Of a DNA stretch of 59,432 nucleotides, positions 26,475 to 37,139 are shown in pieces. Location of the stretch: assembly GCA_945901245.1 (NCBI GenBank), contig CAMDKY010000006.1, positions 1-59,432 of the forward strand, in the 5' to 3' direction. A program made the position numbers and the translations under genes. How positions within the stretch are numbered: the first letter of the stretch is position 1; every line of letters begins with the position of its first letter. Below the pieces are notes generated by a model. The model was given only the letters and a program-made list of their open reading frames with translations, was not told the origin of the DNA and ran no database searches. The stretch is from Polynucleobacter meluiroseus (GTDB taxonomy: Bacteria > Pseudomonadota > Gammaproteobacteria > Burkholderiales > Burkholderiaceae).

Positions 26475-27539
26475 CTACTTCACAATCTGAGCAAGCTGAC
26501 CTGCGCGATAGCGCTCAGCCATTTTTTCGAGTGCCATCGGTTTAATCTTGGCTGCTTGACCGGCACAACCAAAGGACGTGTAGCGTGCAACGCAAATGGC
26601 TTTTGCCGCTTCGCGTGCTGGCTTGAGGTAGTCGCGCGGATCAAATTTGCCGGGATTCTCAAATAAGTAACGGCGGATCGCAGCCGTCATCGCCAAACGT
26701 ATGTCGGTATCAATATTAATTTTCCGTACACCGTGCTTGATACCTTCCTGTATTTCCTCTACGGGTACGCCGTAGGTTTCTTTCATGTCGCCACCAAATG
26801 CCCGAATCTCGGCAAGCAACTCTTGCGGAACACTGGAAGAACCATGCATCACCAAATGCGTATTCGGAATGCGCTGGTTGATTTCTTTAATGCGGGTGAT
26901 GGCCAAAATATCGCCAGTGGGCTTCTTCGTAAATTTATAGGCGCCATGGCTTGTGCCAATGGCAATTGCTAGCGCATCGCATTGGGTCGCTCGCACAAAA
27001 TCAGCAGCCTGCTCTACATCCGTTAACAACTGCTCGCGGGTCATGGCGCCATCGGCGCCGTGACCATCCTCTTTATCGCCCATCATGGTTTCTAGCGAGC
27101 CCAAAACACCGAGCTCAGCCTCTACCGTAACGCCAATCGAGTGGGAGAACTTCACCACCTCTTGCGATACAGCAACGTTGTAGTCATAGCTTGCAACCGA
27201 TTTACCATCGGCCTCGAGTGAGCCATCCATCATCACGCTGGTAAATCCACTTTTAATTGCCGCCATGCAAACCGCTGGGCTTTGACCGTGGTCTTGGTGC
27301 ATTACCACTGGAATGTGGGGATACTCCTCGATCGCCGCGGAAATCAAGTGGCGCAAAAATGCTTCCCCAGCATACTTTCGCGCCCCTGCCGATGCTTGCA
27401 TGATGACGGGCGCGCCGACTTCATCGGCCGCCATCATGATGGCCTGTACCTGCTCTAAATTATTGACATTAAAAGCAGGCAATCCGTAACTGTGTTCAGC
27501 AGCATGGTCTAGCAGTTGGCGCATGGATACAAGGGGCAT
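26475..27539 (-). CDS. fba: Class II fructose-bisphosphate aldolase (354 aa)
   Basis: A zinc-dependent aldolase cleaving fructose 1,6-bisphosphate in glycolysis and acting in reverse in gluconeogenesis. The class II motifs are present: [11 protein letters not shown] with metal ligands, [10 protein letters not shown], a second glycine-rich site [13 protein letters not shown], and [12 protein letters not shown]. Length is that of the betaproteobacterial CbbA/FbaA type. It lies 39 bp after pyk and 4 bp before purC. Confidence 0.97.
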   Translation of the reverse strand: MPLVSMRQLLDHAAEHSYGLPAFNVNNLEQVQAIMMAADEVGAPVIMQASAGARKYAGEAFLRHLISAAIEEYPHIPVVMHQDHGQSPAVCMAAIKSGFTSVMMDGSLEADGKSVASYDYNVAVSQEVVKFSHSIGVTVEAELGVLGSLETMMGDKEDGHGADGAMTREQLLTDVEQAADFVRATQCDALAIAIGTSHGAYKFTKKPTGDILAITRIKEINQRIPNTHLVMHGSSSVPQELLAEIRAFGGDMKETYGVPVEEIQEGIKHGVRKINIDTDIRLAMTAAIRRYLFENPGKFDPRDYLKPAREAAKAICVARYTSFGCAGQAAKIKPMALEKMAERYRAGQLAQIVK

Positions 27540-27578
27540 AACAGTCTCTTCTATGTAAAAGGATAAAAATTCAGGGTC

Positions 27579-29015
27579 TTATTTTACGTTGACAATCTTT
27601 AAGGTATTAGTGCCACCAGGGGAGCCCATCGGCGCGCCAATCGTCAACACAATCGTATCGCCTGTTTTCACGGCGCCAAGCTCTTTGAGGCGTGCCTCAA
27701 CCTGTGCCAATGCCGTATCACGATCGTTGCTCAGCGCTAAAGCGAGAGGAGTGACGTTGCGATAGGTACTAAGTACACGCTGGGTTGAAATGTTCGGTGT
27801 TAAGGCAAAAATTGGTACATGAATGTTATGGCGACTCATCCAGATTGGTGTCGAGCCCGACTGCGTTAATGCGGCAATTGCGGTTGCATGCAAATGGTGC
27901 GCAGTGAACAAGGCGCCCAAGGCTATGGTCTGATCGATGCGGGTAAAGGTCTGATCTAAAAAGTCGGTATCCAGCCGCACCTGATCTGATTTTTCTGCTT
28001 CGATGCAAATCTCTGACATCTGTTCAATGGTCTTGACGGGGTACATACCTGTAGCCGATTCTGCTGACAGCATCACCGCATCGGTTCCATCCAAAACCGC
28101 ATTGGCAACGTCGCTCACCTCGGCGCGAGTCGGCACCGGCGCATTGATCATCGATTCCATCATTTGCGTGGCCGTAATCGTAAATTTATCGGCTTCGCGG
28201 GCCAGCTTGATCATGCGCTTTTGTAGGGCTGGCACAGCAGGGTTGCCGACTTCAATTGCGAGATCGCCGCGTGCCACCATAATGCCGTCGCTCTCAGCAA
28301 TAATGCTATCAAGGGCATCGGGTTCGATCGCTTCTGCGCGCTCTACCTTGGCAATCAATTTGACCTTGTGCACACCATGCTTGGCACTGGCTGCATCGGC
28401 TAACTTGCGAGCGTAGGCCATATCCGCTCCGTCTTTTGGAAAGCTAATTGCAACAAAGTCCACACCCATTGCAATTGCGGCATCCAAATCGAGAATGTCT
28501 TTCTCCGTCAAGGCAGGGGCGGTTAAGCCACCCCCGGCGCGATTGATGCCTTTGTTATTCGAGAGTGCGCCGCCAAGCTCCACCCGCGTATGAATCTCGC
28601 CGCCCTTGACCGACTCCACTCGCAATACGATTAATCCGTCATTGAGGAGCAATCGATCGCCGGCACGAACGTCATTGGGTAAATTTTTATAATCGAGTCC
28701 AACGCGCTCTTCATTGCCAAGGGTGCAAGCCACGTCCAAAATAAATGTAGCGCCTTCCTTGAGCATGGCCTTGCCATCGGCAAACTTACCCACCCGAATC
28801 TTGGGTCCTTGTAAGTCCGCCATGATGCCGAGCTCACGACCCACCTCAGCGCAAATTGATCGAACCAGATCATGTCGTGCGCGATGGTCTTCGACGGTGC
28901 CATGGGAGAAGTTCAGTCGAACCACATCCAATCCGGCGCGGATCATGTCTCGCAAAACTGCTGGCTTCTCGGAAGCGGGTCCTAGTGTTGCAATAATCTT
29001 TGTGGCTCGTAACAT
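27579..29015 (-). CDS. pyk: Pyruvate kinase (478 aa)
   Basis: It makes pyruvate and ATP from phosphoenolpyruvate. Visible are the N-terminal RATKIIATLGPASEKP, the metal/substrate site LIAKVERAEAIE, MVARGDLAIEVG, and TATQMMESMI. The ATG at 29015 is chosen: AAGGAG lies before it and the protein starts like the family, whereas the in-frame extension to 29219 overlaps pgk. It is 13 bp downstream of pgk. Confidence 0.97.
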   Translation of the reverse strand: MLRATKIIATLGPASEKPAVLRDMIRAGLDVVRLNFSHGTVEDHRARHDLVRSICAEVGRELGIMADLQGPKIRVGKFADGKAMLKEGATFILDVACTLGNEERVGLDYKNLPNDVRAGDRLLLNDGLIVLRVESVKGGEIHTRVELGGALSNNKGINRAGGGLTAPALTEKDILDLDAAIAMGVDFVAISFPKDGADMAYARKLADAASAKHGVHKVKLIAKVERAEAIEPDALDSIIAESDGIMVARGDLAIEVGNPAVPALQKRMIKLAREADKFTITATQMMESMINAPVPTRAEVSDVANAVLDGTDAVMLSAESATGMYPVKTIEQMSEICIEAEKSDQVRLDTDFLDQTFTRIDQTIALGALFTAHHLHATAIAALTQSGSTPIWMSRHNIHVPIFALTPNISTQRVLSTYRNVTPLALALSNDRDTALAQVEARLKELGAVKTGDTIVLTIGAPMGSPGGTNTLKIVNVK

Positions 29016-29028
29016 GAAACGCTCCTTT

Positions 29029-30240
29029 TTATTCACTTCCTCGCTCAACCAATACTGCAAACGCCGGTAATGTTTTGCCTTCCAGAAACTCAAGGAAAGC
29101 GCCGCCACCGGTAGATATATAATCCACTTGATTTTCGATGCCGTACTTGGCGATGGCCGCCAAGGTATCGCCACCACCCGCAATTGAAAACGCTGGGGAA
29201 TGGGCAATCGCTGCTGCAATCATTTTGGTGCCACCACCAAATTGATCAATTTCAAAAACGCCCAAAGGCCCGTTCCATACAATCGTGCCAGCATGGGCCA
29301 GCATAGTCGACAGGCGTGCCGCCGTCTTCGGACCTACATCCAAAATCATGTCATCGTCCGCTACCTCGTTGGCTGGCACCCGATTGGCACGCGCCAATGG
29401 TGATAGTTCGTTGGCAACGACAACGTCTTCCGGAATGGGTACATGGGCACCGCGCTTTTCCATCAGATCCATGATTTCTCTGGCCTCATGAACAAGGTCG
29501 GGTTCGGCTAAAGACTTACCGATTGGCAGGCCTTTGGCCAGCATGAAGGTGTTGGCAATACCGCCGCCCACAATCAGCTCATCGACTTTTTCGGCGAGGG
29601 CTTTCAGAATCGTTAGCTTGCTCGATACTTTTGATCCGGCGACGATGGCGATCAAGGGACGCTTGGGATTGGCGAGGGCTCGGCTCAAAGCATCAAGCTC
29701 AGCAGCCATCAGTGGGCCTGCGCAGGCAATCGGTGCAAACCGTGCGACGCCGTGGGTAGTCGCTTCAGCACGGTGAGCCGTCCCGAATGCATCGTTAACA
29801 TAGACATCGCACAGTGCAGCAATTTTTTTCGAGAGTGCTTCGCTGTTTTTCTTTTCACCCACATTGACCCGGCAATTCTCCAGCAGCACTAAATCGCCAG
29901 ACTGTAAGTCAAAGCCGCCATCAACCCAATTACTTATCAAGGGTACTTTGCGGTTTAGTATTTCTGCGATGCGCTGAGCTACCGGAGCCAAGCTATCTTC
30001 TGGTTTAAATTGGCCTTCAGTTGGCCTTCCAAGATGCGAGGTCACCATCACTGCAGCCCCAGCTTGTAGGCAAATTTCAATGGCTGGAATAGATGCCCGA
30101 ATGCGGGTGTCTTCGGTAATATTGCCAGCCTCATCCTGTGGCACATTCAGATCCGAACGGATCAGTACCCGTTTGCCCTTTAACAATCCAGCTGCTGCCA
30201 AGTCGTGGAGGCGTTTTACTTTAAAAAGGGTATCGGACAT
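29029..30240 (-). CDS. pgk: Phosphoglycerate kinase (403 aa)
   Basis: Transfers phosphate from 1,3-bisphosphoglycerate to ADP. Conserved segments: [57 protein letters not shown], and WNGPLGVFE plus GGGDTLAA near the C terminus. It is first gene of the pgk-pyk-fba-purC-purE-purK-sua5 operon. The promoter would be in the short gap after azlD. Confidence 0.98.
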   Translation of the reverse strand: MSDTLFKVKRLHDLAAAGLLKGKRVLIRSDLNVPQDEAGNITEDTRIRASIPAIEICLQAGAAVMVTSHLGRPTEGQFKPEDSLAPVAQRIAEILNRKVPLISNWVDGGFDLQSGDLVLLENCRVNVGEKKNSEALSKKIAALCDVYVNDAFGTAHRAEATTHGVARFAPIACAGPLMAAELDALSRALANPKRPLIAIVAGSKVSSKLTILKALAEKVDELIVGGGIANTFMLAKGLPIGKSLAEPDLVHEAREIMDLMEKRGAHVPIPEDVVVANELSPLARANRVPANEVADDDMILDVGPKTAARLSTMLAHAGTIVWNGPLGVFEIDQFGGGTKMIAAAIAHSPAFSIAGGGDTLAAIAKYGIENQVDYISTGGGAFLEFLEGKTLPAFAVLVERGSE

Positions 30241-30275
30241 GGGTGTAAGGTGGGATTAAAGAACAGTCCCCCATT

Positions 30276-30617
30276 CTAAAACCAGTAGCGCAGGGCGCTG
30301 TAAACTAGCATCCCTACCACCAGGGTCGGTAACATGGTGCGTCGCCAGGTAAAGGTGACAAAAGCAGCCAGACCAGCCCAAATCTGGGGCAAGGCCCAAT
30401 TAAACTGGGTGAATTCAGTAGCGCCTGCTGGCATCAGGATCTCTGGAGCCAAAATAGCCACAATCGCTGCTAGGGGTGCATAGCGGATCGAACGCAGAAT
30501 AATCTCCGGCATCCGCACCCGATCACCCCAAAACATGAAAAAGCCCCGGGTCCCTAAGGTTACTAACCCCATCCCAATAATGAGTGCACCGATTTCGAAA
30601 GAAGTGAGGCTGGGCAT
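30276..30617 (-). CDS. azlD: AzlD-type branched-chain amino acid exporter subunit (113 aa)
   Basis: A small membrane protein with four predicted helices, starting FEIGALIIGMGLVTLGTRGFF with the family TRxxFF-like motif. It pairs with AzlC, encoded two bases upstream, to form a branched-chain amino acid exporter. Its stop lies about 35 bp before pgk starts. Confidence 0.88.
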   Translation of the reverse strand: MPSLTSFEIGALIIGMGLVTLGTRGFFMFWGDRVRMPEIILRSIRYAPLAAIVAILAPEILMPAGATEFTQFNWALPQIWAGLAAFVTFTWRRTMLPTLVVGMLVYSALRYWF

Positions 30618-30619
30618 AC

Positions 30620-31417
30620 TTAATCCCCTGCGCTAACTGAGTTGGTTTGGGGGCCATTGGGGCGGCGATCGCTCACAATACCCACCACGATCGCAGCGAT
30701 GATCGCTAAAACAATGTTGAGCTTAAAGGGCAAACCCATGCTTAGGACGGCCACTATGGCGGCGGCACCAGCAGCCCAGCGCGCTGCAGCGCGGTCCAGC
30801 ATGGGCACAATGATCGCAATTAGGGCTAAAGTACCGGCAAACTCGAGTCCCCAGCTTTGCGGAATTTGCCCTGCTAGGGCAATACCGAGTAAGGAGCCCA
30901 GTTGCCAAATACTCCAATTACCGCAGGTCAGCCCGTACATAAACGCAATGCGAGATTGACGGGCGGCAAGGCTTTCCTCGGGCGGATGGGCTTCAGGGTG
31001 CCTTGAGGTGTACATCAGGTAGCCAAAATCGGCCGTAAAGTAACCCAAGGTAGCGCGGCGCCACAGCGGCAATGAGTAAAAATGGGCCTGCATCCCCACA
31101 CTGAAGATGACAAAACGTAAATTAACGACAAACGCAGTAATTAAGATGGTCCAAATCGGCAGACCCAAGGCTATTAAGGGCAATGCCGCTAATTGGGCCG
31201 TTCCCGCAAAAACCAAGAGGCTCATGCTGACAGCCTGCCACAGGGTCAAAGTGGATTTCCCCATGGCCAAGCCAGTCACTAAGGCCCAGGTAAAGATGGT
31301 CACTACCGACTTTGACATGGTGCGCAAACCATCCTGAAAAGCCAGCTGCTCATCGCGCGGCCAAGCAAAATACGGCAAATGGCTCAGAATCAAAGGGGCT
31401 TGAGGGTGCTTGGACAT
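30620..31417 (-). CDS. azlC: AzlC-type branched-chain amino acid exporter (265 aa)
   Basis: The multi-helix membrane subunit of the AzlCD exporter. Family features are the N-terminal amphipathic region then VFAGTAQLAALPLIALG, LRFVIFSVGMQAHF, and a C-terminal helix pair. A probable partner of AzlD, encoded immediately after. It is divergent from ilvE, a branched-chain aminotransferase, which fits a role in branched-chain amino acid balance. Confidence 0.9.
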   Translation of the reverse strand: MSKHPQAPLILSHLPYFAWPRDEQLAFQDGLRTMSKSVVTIFTWALVTGLAMGKSTLTLWQAVSMSLLVFAGTAQLAALPLIALGLPIWTILITAFVVNLRFVIFSVGMQAHFYSLPLWRRATLGYFTADFGYLMYTSRHPEAHPPEESLAARQSRIAFMYGLTCGNWSIWQLGSLLGIALAGQIPQSWGLEFAGTLALIAIIVPMLDRAAARWAAGAAAIVAVLSMGLPFKLNIVLAIIAAIVVGIVSDRRPNGPQTNSVSAGD

Positions 31418-31541
31418 TGGATCCCCATTATAGGAAGCGCTGCCGCCTGCTCTACAATAAAGCCCATGTTAGGCAGCTTGGTTTTGCAAGTCAATTGCAG
31501 GACTGAAGGCTCCGATTAATTCAACGCAAAAGGTAGAAAAC

Positions 31542-32465
31542 ATGTCGATGTCCGACCGCGATGGTTTTATTTGGTCCGATGGAAAGCTCATTCCATGGCG
31601 CGAAGCAACAACCCATGTGCTCACGCACAGCTTGCATTACGGCATGGGCGTATTCGAGGGCATCCGGGCGTACAAGACACCCAAAGGCACTGCGATCTTT
31701 CGCTTAAATGAGCACGTCAAGCGCTTATTCAATGGCACCAAAATTTTCCAAATCACACTGCCTTACACCGAAGCACAAATTCGGCAAGCGATCATTGAGG
31801 TTGTTAATGCCAACCAATTGGAGTCGTGCTACATACGGCCTTTGATTTACATTGGCTCAGAAAAACTCGGCATCTCCCCTAAAGGCAACACGATTCATAC
31901 CATCATTGCGGCTTGGCTGTGGGGCGCTTACTTGGGCGAAGATGGACTTAATAAAGGCATACGGGTTAAAACATCGTCTTTCACGCGGCACTTTGTTAAT
32001 TCATCTTTAGTGCGCGCCAAGGCATCGGGTTACTACATCAATTCGATCCTGGCCAATCAAGAAGTCACTGCCAATGGCTACGACGAAGCATTACTGCTCG
32101 ATACCGAAGGCTATGTATCCGAAGGTTCCGGTGAAAATCTCTTCATGGTGCGCAACGGTATTGTCTACACCCCCGATTTAGCCTCATGCCTCGATGGCAT
32201 TACGCGCGACTCGATTATTCAGATTGCCAAGGACTTGGGATTTGAAGTGCGTGAGAAACGCCTAACGCGCGACGAGGTCTATACCGCGGATGAAGCCTTT
32301 TTCACTGGTACCGCTGCTGAAGTCACTCCCATTCGCGAACTCGATGATCGCCTGATTGGTGACGGCGTAAAGGGTCCTATTACGAAGCAGATTCAAGATG
32401 TGTTCTTTGATACGGTCTACGGTAGGAATGATCGCTATAGCGATTGGCTTACTCCGGTTAAGTAA
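31542..32465 (+). CDS. ilvE: Branched-chain amino acid aminotransferase (307 aa)
   Basis: A PLP-dependent class IV aminotransferase acting on Leu, Ile and Val. Visible are SLHYGMGVFEGIRAYKTP, the PLP lysine in SSLVRAKASGYYINS, EGYVSEGSGENLFMV, and GITRDSIIQIA. It is divergent from azlCD, leaving about 120 bp for both promoters. It is followed by a small zinc-finger gene and waaF on the same strand. Confidence 0.97.
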   Translation: MSMSDRDGFIWSDGKLIPWREATTHVLTHSLHYGMGVFEGIRAYKTPKGTAIFRLNEHVKRLFNGTKIFQITLPYTEAQIRQAIIEVVNANQLESCYIRPLIYIGSEKLGISPKGNTIHTIIAAWLWGAYLGEDGLNKGIRVKTSSFTRHFVNSSLVRAKASGYYINSILANQEVTANGYDEALLLDTEGYVSEGSGENLFMVRNGIVYTPDLASCLDGITRDSIIQIAKDLGFEVREKRLTRDEVYTADEAFFTGTAAEVTPIRELDDRLIGDGVKGPITKQIQDVFFDTVYGRNDRYSDWLTPVK

Positions 32466-32482
32466 TACAAAAAGGGTTTACC

Positions 32483-32686
32483 ATGAATCAAGTACACACC
32501 GCAGCGCAGACCCCCGTGATGGTGAACGGAGCTGATCTACCTTTACATTGCCCAAGCAGCACTACACCCAGCTGGAATTTGCATCCCCGTGTTTTTTTAG
32601 ATATCACCCATACCGGTCAGGCCAAGTGCCCTTACTGCGGTACCGAGTACCACTTGATTCCCGGTACGGAACCCCACGGCCATTAA
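32483..32686 (+). CDS. CHCC-type zinc-finger protein (67 aa)
   Basis: The C-terminal part has a Cys/His pattern: PLHCP, an HPRVFLDI segment, then AKCPYCGTEYHL. This is the zf-CHCC family related to the mitochondrial complex I subunit NDUFS6. In Burkholderiales the gene commonly sits between ilvE and waaF, as here. Its function is unknown; zinc binding is very likely. Confidence 0.88.
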   Translation: MNQVHTAAQTPVMVNGADLPLHCPSSTTPSWNLHPRVFLDITHTGQAKCPYCGTEYHLIPGTEPHGH

Positions 32687-32729
32687 TCACCCCATCCCCG
32701 CATCCATCAACCGAGGCGAGGATCTGCAA

Positions 32730-33746
32730 ATGCATCGTATTCTGATCATCGCCCCGAACTGGATTGGCGATGCTGTGATGTCTCAGCCCCTGCTAGCGGC
32801 AATCAAATCCTCCCATCCCGATGCAGCGATTGATGTCTTAGCCACCCCCTGGGTAGCACCGGTTTACCGAGCCTGCAGCGAAGTCGCTGAATTAATTGAA
32901 GCCGATCTGCGGCATAGGCAATTGCAATGGGGTCTGCGACGCGCACTGGCTGCTCAGATTAAAAAACGCAACTACGCGAGCTGCTATGTTCTACCAAATA
33001 GCTTGAAATCCGCCCTCATTCCCTGGCTCGCTAACATTCCTGTACGGATTGGCTATCAAGGTGAGTTACGTCGCTTTTTGCTAACCGAGGTCAAGGCGAA
33101 TTCCCCTAAACCACAGCACATCCCGATGGTGGAACACTACGCCAATTTGTACAAACACGCACGCAATCTAGATCCTGCAGTACGTATACCGCAATTAACA
33201 CCAACCGCATCCGCACTGGGGGCAGCGCGTGCTCGATTGCAGGCGTCTGGCATTCAAACGGATGCACTCGTTGTACTCTGTCCCGGCGCAGAATACGGCC
33301 CCAGCAAACGTTGGCCTGCTGCCCATTTTGCAGAGCTTGCACAATCGATTCTGAACGCAAAGCCTACTGCTTCGGTAGTTTTATTGGGCAGCCCATCGGA
33401 CCGTGCAATTGGCGATGCAATTATTTCTTCGGCAGCTTCTCAGGATCACATATTTAACTGGTGCGGAGCCACATCGCTGGATGAGGCCATCGCCATTATT
33501 AGCATGAGCAGTAATGTTGTCAGTAATGATTCTGGCCTGATGCACATCGCTGCCGCACTGCAGGTTCCCCAAGTGGCAATATTTGGCTCAAGTGACCCAA
33601 ACCATACCCCACCCAATTCTGTAAAAGCAAAAATCATTTCTTTGCATTTGCCCTGTAGCCCCTGCCATCAACGTGAGTGCCCACTAGGGCATTTAAATTG
33701 CTTAAATCAAATTAGCGCAGAGCAGGTATTTGCCACAATCCAGTAA
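32730..33746 (+). CDS. waaF: Lipopolysaccharide heptosyltransferase II (338 aa)
   Basis: A family GT9 enzyme adding the second heptose to the LPS inner core, on the cytoplasmic face of the inner membrane. Typical are ILIIAPNWIGDAVMSQPLL at the start, CPGAEYGPSKRWPAAHFAEL, GATSLDEAIAII, and SNDSGLMHIAAALQVPQVA. Length is normal. Downstream is a tight pair of small metabolic-type genes. Confidence 0.95.
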   Translation: MHRILIIAPNWIGDAVMSQPLLAAIKSSHPDAAIDVLATPWVAPVYRACSEVAELIEADLRHRQLQWGLRRALAAQIKKRNYASCYVLPNSLKSALIPWLANIPVRIGYQGELRRFLLTEVKANSPKPQHIPMVEHYANLYKHARNLDPAVRIPQLTPTASALGAARARLQASGIQTDALVVLCPGAEYGPSKRWPAAHFAELAQSILNAKPTASVVLLGSPSDRAIGDAIISSAASQDHIFNWCGATSLDEAIAIISMSSNVVSNDSGLMHIAAALQVPQVAIFGSSDPNHTPPNSVKAKIISLHLPCSPCHQRECPLGHLNCLNQISAEQVFATIQ

Positions 33747-33791
33747 TACAATTTGCACAGCAGTACTACCCTACCGCAAAGGAATACAGTC

Positions 33792-34226
33792 ATGCCCAAC
33801 CTTGCCAGACTCTTTCACAATGCCGATGAAGTAGTCGATGCCTGGCGGGAGGCCCTTAAGCGCCGTGACGTCGTGACAGCCTTAGCGCTATGGTTAGATG
33901 ATGACTCGATTACCTGCGTACTGCCTGAAGGCCAACGCCTGAGTGGCCATGCCGAGATTCGCGGCGGACTTGAGCGCCTGCTGGCTAAGCAGGCGCTATT
34001 TCTGGAGCCGATTGCCTGCATCTCGCATTCGACCTTAGGTACGGCGATCTACGACACCACTGAAGCAGTTCACCTGCGCGCCGACCAAGTCGAGTCTGCG
34101 TTCTTTCTGAACATTACCCTAGTTGTTTTACAAGATAGTCAAGGCTGGCGTATTGCCCACCTGCATGCAAGCCATTCCACTGACATTAGCTCTAACGCAC
34201 CCATTACGCAGCATGGTTTGCACTAA
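33792..34226 (+). CDS. NTF2/SnoaL-like domain protein (144 aa)
   Basis: The length and the helices followed by curved beta sheet (WREALKRRDVVTALALWLDD, RLSGHAEIRGGLERLL, GWRIAHLHAS) match the nuclear transport factor 2-like superfamily, often ligand-binding or isomerase proteins. The ATG at 33792 is chosen because AAGGAA precedes it; an upstream start at 33753 would be very close to waaF. Its substrate cannot be assigned. It precedes a conserved Burkholderiales gene by five bases. Confidence 0.75.
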   Translation: MPNLARLFHNADEVVDAWREALKRRDVVTALALWLDDDSITCVLPEGQRLSGHAEIRGGLERLLAKQALFLEPIACISHSTLGTAIYDTTEAVHLRADQVESAFFLNITLVVLQDSQGWRIAHLHASHSTDISSNAPITQHGLH

Positions 34227-34231
34227 ACCCA

Positions 34232-34855
34232 ATGGATGACAGCGTTGTTCGGTCCTTAGTTAAGTGGCCAACAGTAGCAAATTGCTTTGGCTGGCTAGCG
34301 CTCGATCGGCGTGGCGCGTGGCGTATGCGCGACGACTATGCCCAAGCCCATGGATTACCCGGCGATACCATTAAACACGAGGCGCTCAATGCCTTCATTG
34401 CGCGCAATTACGCTAGCGATAAGGAGGGTCGGTATTTCTTTCAGAATGGGCCGCAGCGCGTCTACGTTAATCTCGATGCAACGCCCTGGGTACTACGCAT
34501 GATGCCCACGGGCACTGCAGAACATCCTTGGCAATTTCAGACGCAATGCGACAGCTTGGTGCTACCCACCGCTGCCTTCATGGATGAAGCGGGGCATATT
34601 TTGATTGAAGGAAAGCTCACCCAAACCATTTGTACTGGAGCCGCCCCAAATCAGTTTAGTGAAATAGAGCGCCTCAGCATTGCGTTGTTGCATGACCATG
34701 ACATCGAACTGTTCTCCGGACTTACTACTCTGGGTAATACCGCATGCGCGCTGGAAGGAGTTTGGCGTTGGCATGACCATGATTTAAAGCTGGAGCCCAT
34801 TACCACTACTGAAGTGGAAAATCGATTCCAGTTTCAAACTCACCCACACCCCTGA
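34232..34855 (+). CDS. Conserved uncharacterised protein (207 aa)
   Basis: The pattern WPTVANCFGWLALDRRGAW, FFQNGPQRVYVNL and TPWVLRM belongs to a family of unknown function widespread in Burkholderiales, possibly DUF2944, though I am unsure of the number. It has no signal peptide, membrane segment or enzyme motif. It is coupled to the NTF2-like gene upstream and convergent with the M48 protease gene. Confidence 0.75.
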   Translation: MDDSVVRSLVKWPTVANCFGWLALDRRGAWRMRDDYAQAHGLPGDTIKHEALNAFIARNYASDKEGRYFFQNGPQRVYVNLDATPWVLRMMPTGTAEHPWQFQTQCDSLVLPTAAFMDEAGHILIEGKLTQTICTGAAPNQFSEIERLSIALLHDHDIELFSGLTTLGNTACALEGVWRWHDHDLKLEPITTTEVENRFQFQTHPHP

Positions 34856-34870
34856 GTAGCTGATATAGGG

Positions 34871-36598
34871 TTAGCCGCCCCTGCTTTTAGCGTCATCCCG
34901 CTGTTCTTCTTGGTACATTCTCTGAAACTCGCGAAGGCGCGCATCAATCGTCGAGCCTTGGTAATAATTATTGCCGCCAGCCGCCCTTGCAATCCGCAAC
35001 TGCTCAATTGCAGAAGGCCAAGCACCGGTCAGCGCAAACTTTTCTCCCATAGCGTAATGCCGTAAAGCGACGTTATTGCTTTGGTCGTAGGCATCCGCTA
35101 ACAAAGTCCACCAAATGGTTTCATTGGGTTGCTGTTTGGTGCGGCTTCGAAGCCAAGCAATCGCTTCAGTGGTTTTGCCCAGCTTGAGCTCCGCCTGAAT
35201 CATCGCCACTGCTGCCGCAAAGGATTCTGGGTATACCCGCAATGTCGCCTGTGCGATCTGCAGCGCCTCATGGGGCTTGCCTTTAGCCAAAGCCAATTCC
35301 GATGCGGTGGTGTCGAGCGCCACACTTTGACGTATTAATGGCGAACCAGGGGCTGCTGCAGCTTGCATGATCTGCCGGGTTTTTTGTAAATAGCCCTCAG
35401 CTAAATCTATTTTGCCTTGGCGCTGTGCGACCAGGGCAAGCCCATAAAATCCTTCAAGCTGTTTAATGGGCGCTGCTTGCTTACTAAAGCTTTCAAATAC
35501 ATTGCGCGCATCAAATAAACCACTAGAACCTTTTTGCTGATCTAAACGGGAGCGCGCCTTGATTAAATAAAACTCGAGTGAGCTAGGAACGATTTTGGCA
35601 TTAACCATCCGCACTCGGTCTTGCATATCGGCAATGCGATCAATGGTCAAGGGATGGGTGCGTACATAAGCTGGCACGCCGCTGTCCATGATGCCAGTGG
35701 CTTTTTGTAAGCGCTGAAAGAATGCAGGCATGCCGTTGACGTCATAACCACTGCCTTCCAAAATTAAAAAGCCAATGCGATCGGCTTCACGCTCGGCATC
35801 GCGGGAGTAAGCCAACTGATTCTGAATCGATAAGGCCTGACCGCCACGCATTAAGCCGACTGCTGCCGATGGGTTGCTAGAGGCGGCCAAAGCGCCTAGC
35901 ACCATTCCGGCGATGGCAATCATGGTATTCATGGCCTGCTTATCCATGGAGCGTGCAATGTGCCGCTGCAATACGTGGCCGATCTCATGGCCCATAACGG
36001 AGGCAACCTCGGACTCCGTTTCAGCTGCAACCAAGAGCCCCGTATGAAAGCCAATAAAGCCGCCGGGCAATGCAAACGCATTAATGCTCGGCTCTTTGAC
36101 TGCAAAAACTTCAAAGTTGTATTGGGCACTGCCTAAGGCGTTAGCCCCGCCCAACTGCAAGCGTTTTGCAGCTTGCAGTAAGCGGCGGTCCATTTGATTC
36201 AGAAAATCATAAATGGGCAAGTCATTGGAGTAATCCGGATCCGCACGGATTTCCCGCATGATGCGCTCACCAATACGGCGCTCATCCACCGGGCTTAAAG
36301 CATCGCCGCCCGGGTCACCCATGTCTGGTAAAACTAAATTAGGCTGTATGCGCGGTGTATTTTTATTTGGCAGAAAAGGGGATTGGGCTTCTTGCGACTG
36401 TACTGCTCGCCCCAAATTCTGAAGTGCTGCGGAATTGCCTTCGACCACCACCTCAGAGGCTGGCGCCTTCGGCAGAGGTGTTTGGGCACCCGCAAGGCCC
36501 ATGGCAAAGATCAATTGCAAGGCCAAGCACTTCCGTCCGATGCCCAAGAGCACCGGCTTTTGCATCCACTTAAAATAGGCTGGTTTTACGATCCCCAT
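34871..36598 (-). CDS. Periplasmic M48 metalloprotease with TPR domain, BepA-like (575 aa)
   Basis: A signal segment ([15 protein letters not shown]) leads to a peptidase with zinc motif H204-E205-x2-H208 ([11 protein letters not shown]) and a third ligand Glu near 268 ([10 protein letters not shown]). A TPR region fills the C-terminal half (about 340-560). This is the layout of BepA (YfgC), which degrades stalled LptD/BAM substrates in outer-membrane assembly. The start could be 36598 or an ATG 33 bases inward (MQKPVLLG). Divergent from moaC with only 23 bp between. Confidence 0.9.
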   Translation of the reverse strand: MGIVKPAYFKWMQKPVLLGIGRKCLALQLIFAMGLAGAQTPLPKAPASEVVVEGNSAALQNLGRAVQSQEAQSPFLPNKNTPRIQPNLVLPDMGDPGGDALSPVDERRIGERIMREIRADPDYSNDLPIYDFLNQMDRRLLQAAKRLQLGGANALGSAQYNFEVFAVKEPSINAFALPGGFIGFHTGLLVAAETESEVASVMGHEIGHVLQRHIARSMDKQAMNTMIAIAGMVLGALAASSNPSAAVGLMRGGQALSIQNQLAYSRDAEREADRIGFLILEGSGYDVNGMPAFFQRLQKATGIMDSGVPAYVRTHPLTIDRIADMQDRVRMVNAKIVPSSLEFYLIKARSRLDQQKGSSGLFDARNVFESFSKQAAPIKQLEGFYGLALVAQRQGKIDLAEGYLQKTRQIMQAAAAPGSPLIRQSVALDTTASELALAKGKPHEALQIAQATLRVYPESFAAAVAMIQAELKLGKTTEAIAWLRSRTKQQPNETIWWTLLADAYDQSNNVALRHYAMGEKFALTGAWPSAIEQLRIARAAGGNNYYQGSTIDARLREFQRMYQEEQRDDAKSRGG

Positions 36599-36621
36599 CC
36601 CTCTATGGTAAAACCTATTTC

Positions 36622-37101
36622 ATGAACCCACTGACTCATTTTGATTCCTCTGGCCAGGCCCATATGGTGAATGTGGGCGATAAGCCCAATACCCACCGCA
36701 TAGCCATTGCTACCGGCAGCATTTCGATGTTGCCAGCCACCTTTGACTTGGTGGAGGCTGGTAACCACAAAAAAGGGGATGTTTTAGGCATCGCTCGCAT
36801 TGCCGGCATTCAGGCGTCCAAGAAGACATCGGATCTCATTCCCTTGTGTCATCCATTGGCCCTCAGCCACGTTAGTCTGCAGTTTGAGCTAGACCGGGCC
36901 AAGAGCAGCATTCGCTGCCAAGTACAAGTCGAAACCACTGGCCCTACTGGCGTCGAAATGGAAGCCCTTACCGCAGTCCAAGTAGCCTTACTCACCATCT
37001 ACGACATGTGCAAAGCAGTAGACCGTGGCATGGTGATGGGGGATGTGAAGCTCTTGGAGAAGAGTGGTGGCAAGAGTGGTACGTGGACTGCAGATAAATA
37101 G
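36622..37101 (+). CDS. moaC: Cyclic pyranopterin monophosphate synthase (159 aa)
   Basis: MoaC acts after the radical-SAM enzyme MoaA in molybdenum cofactor synthesis. It carries the family segments [53 protein letters not shown] and CKAVDRGM. Length is typical. No other mo-cofactor gene is adjacent; the gene stands between a divergent M48 protease and a small ORF. Confidence 0.97.
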   Translation: MNPLTHFDSSGQAHMVNVGDKPNTHRIAIATGSISMLPATFDLVEAGNHKKGDVLGIARIAGIQASKKTSDLIPLCHPLALSHVSLQFELDRAKSSIRCQVQVETTGPTGVEMEALTAVQVALLTIYDMCKAVDRGMVMGDVKLLEKSGGKSGTWTADK

Positions 37102-37139
37102 TTCACCGCACACCATTTTTTACTTCAGTAAAACTCCCA

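Noticed and set aside
29016-29219. N-terminal extension of pyruvate kinase
   Set aside because: The family N terminus and an AAGGAG site fit the ATG at 29015; the extension would overlap pgk.
33753-33791. Upstream start for the NTF2-like protein
   Set aside because: It begins six bases after waaF without a ribosome site, while the ATG at 33792 has AAGGAA.
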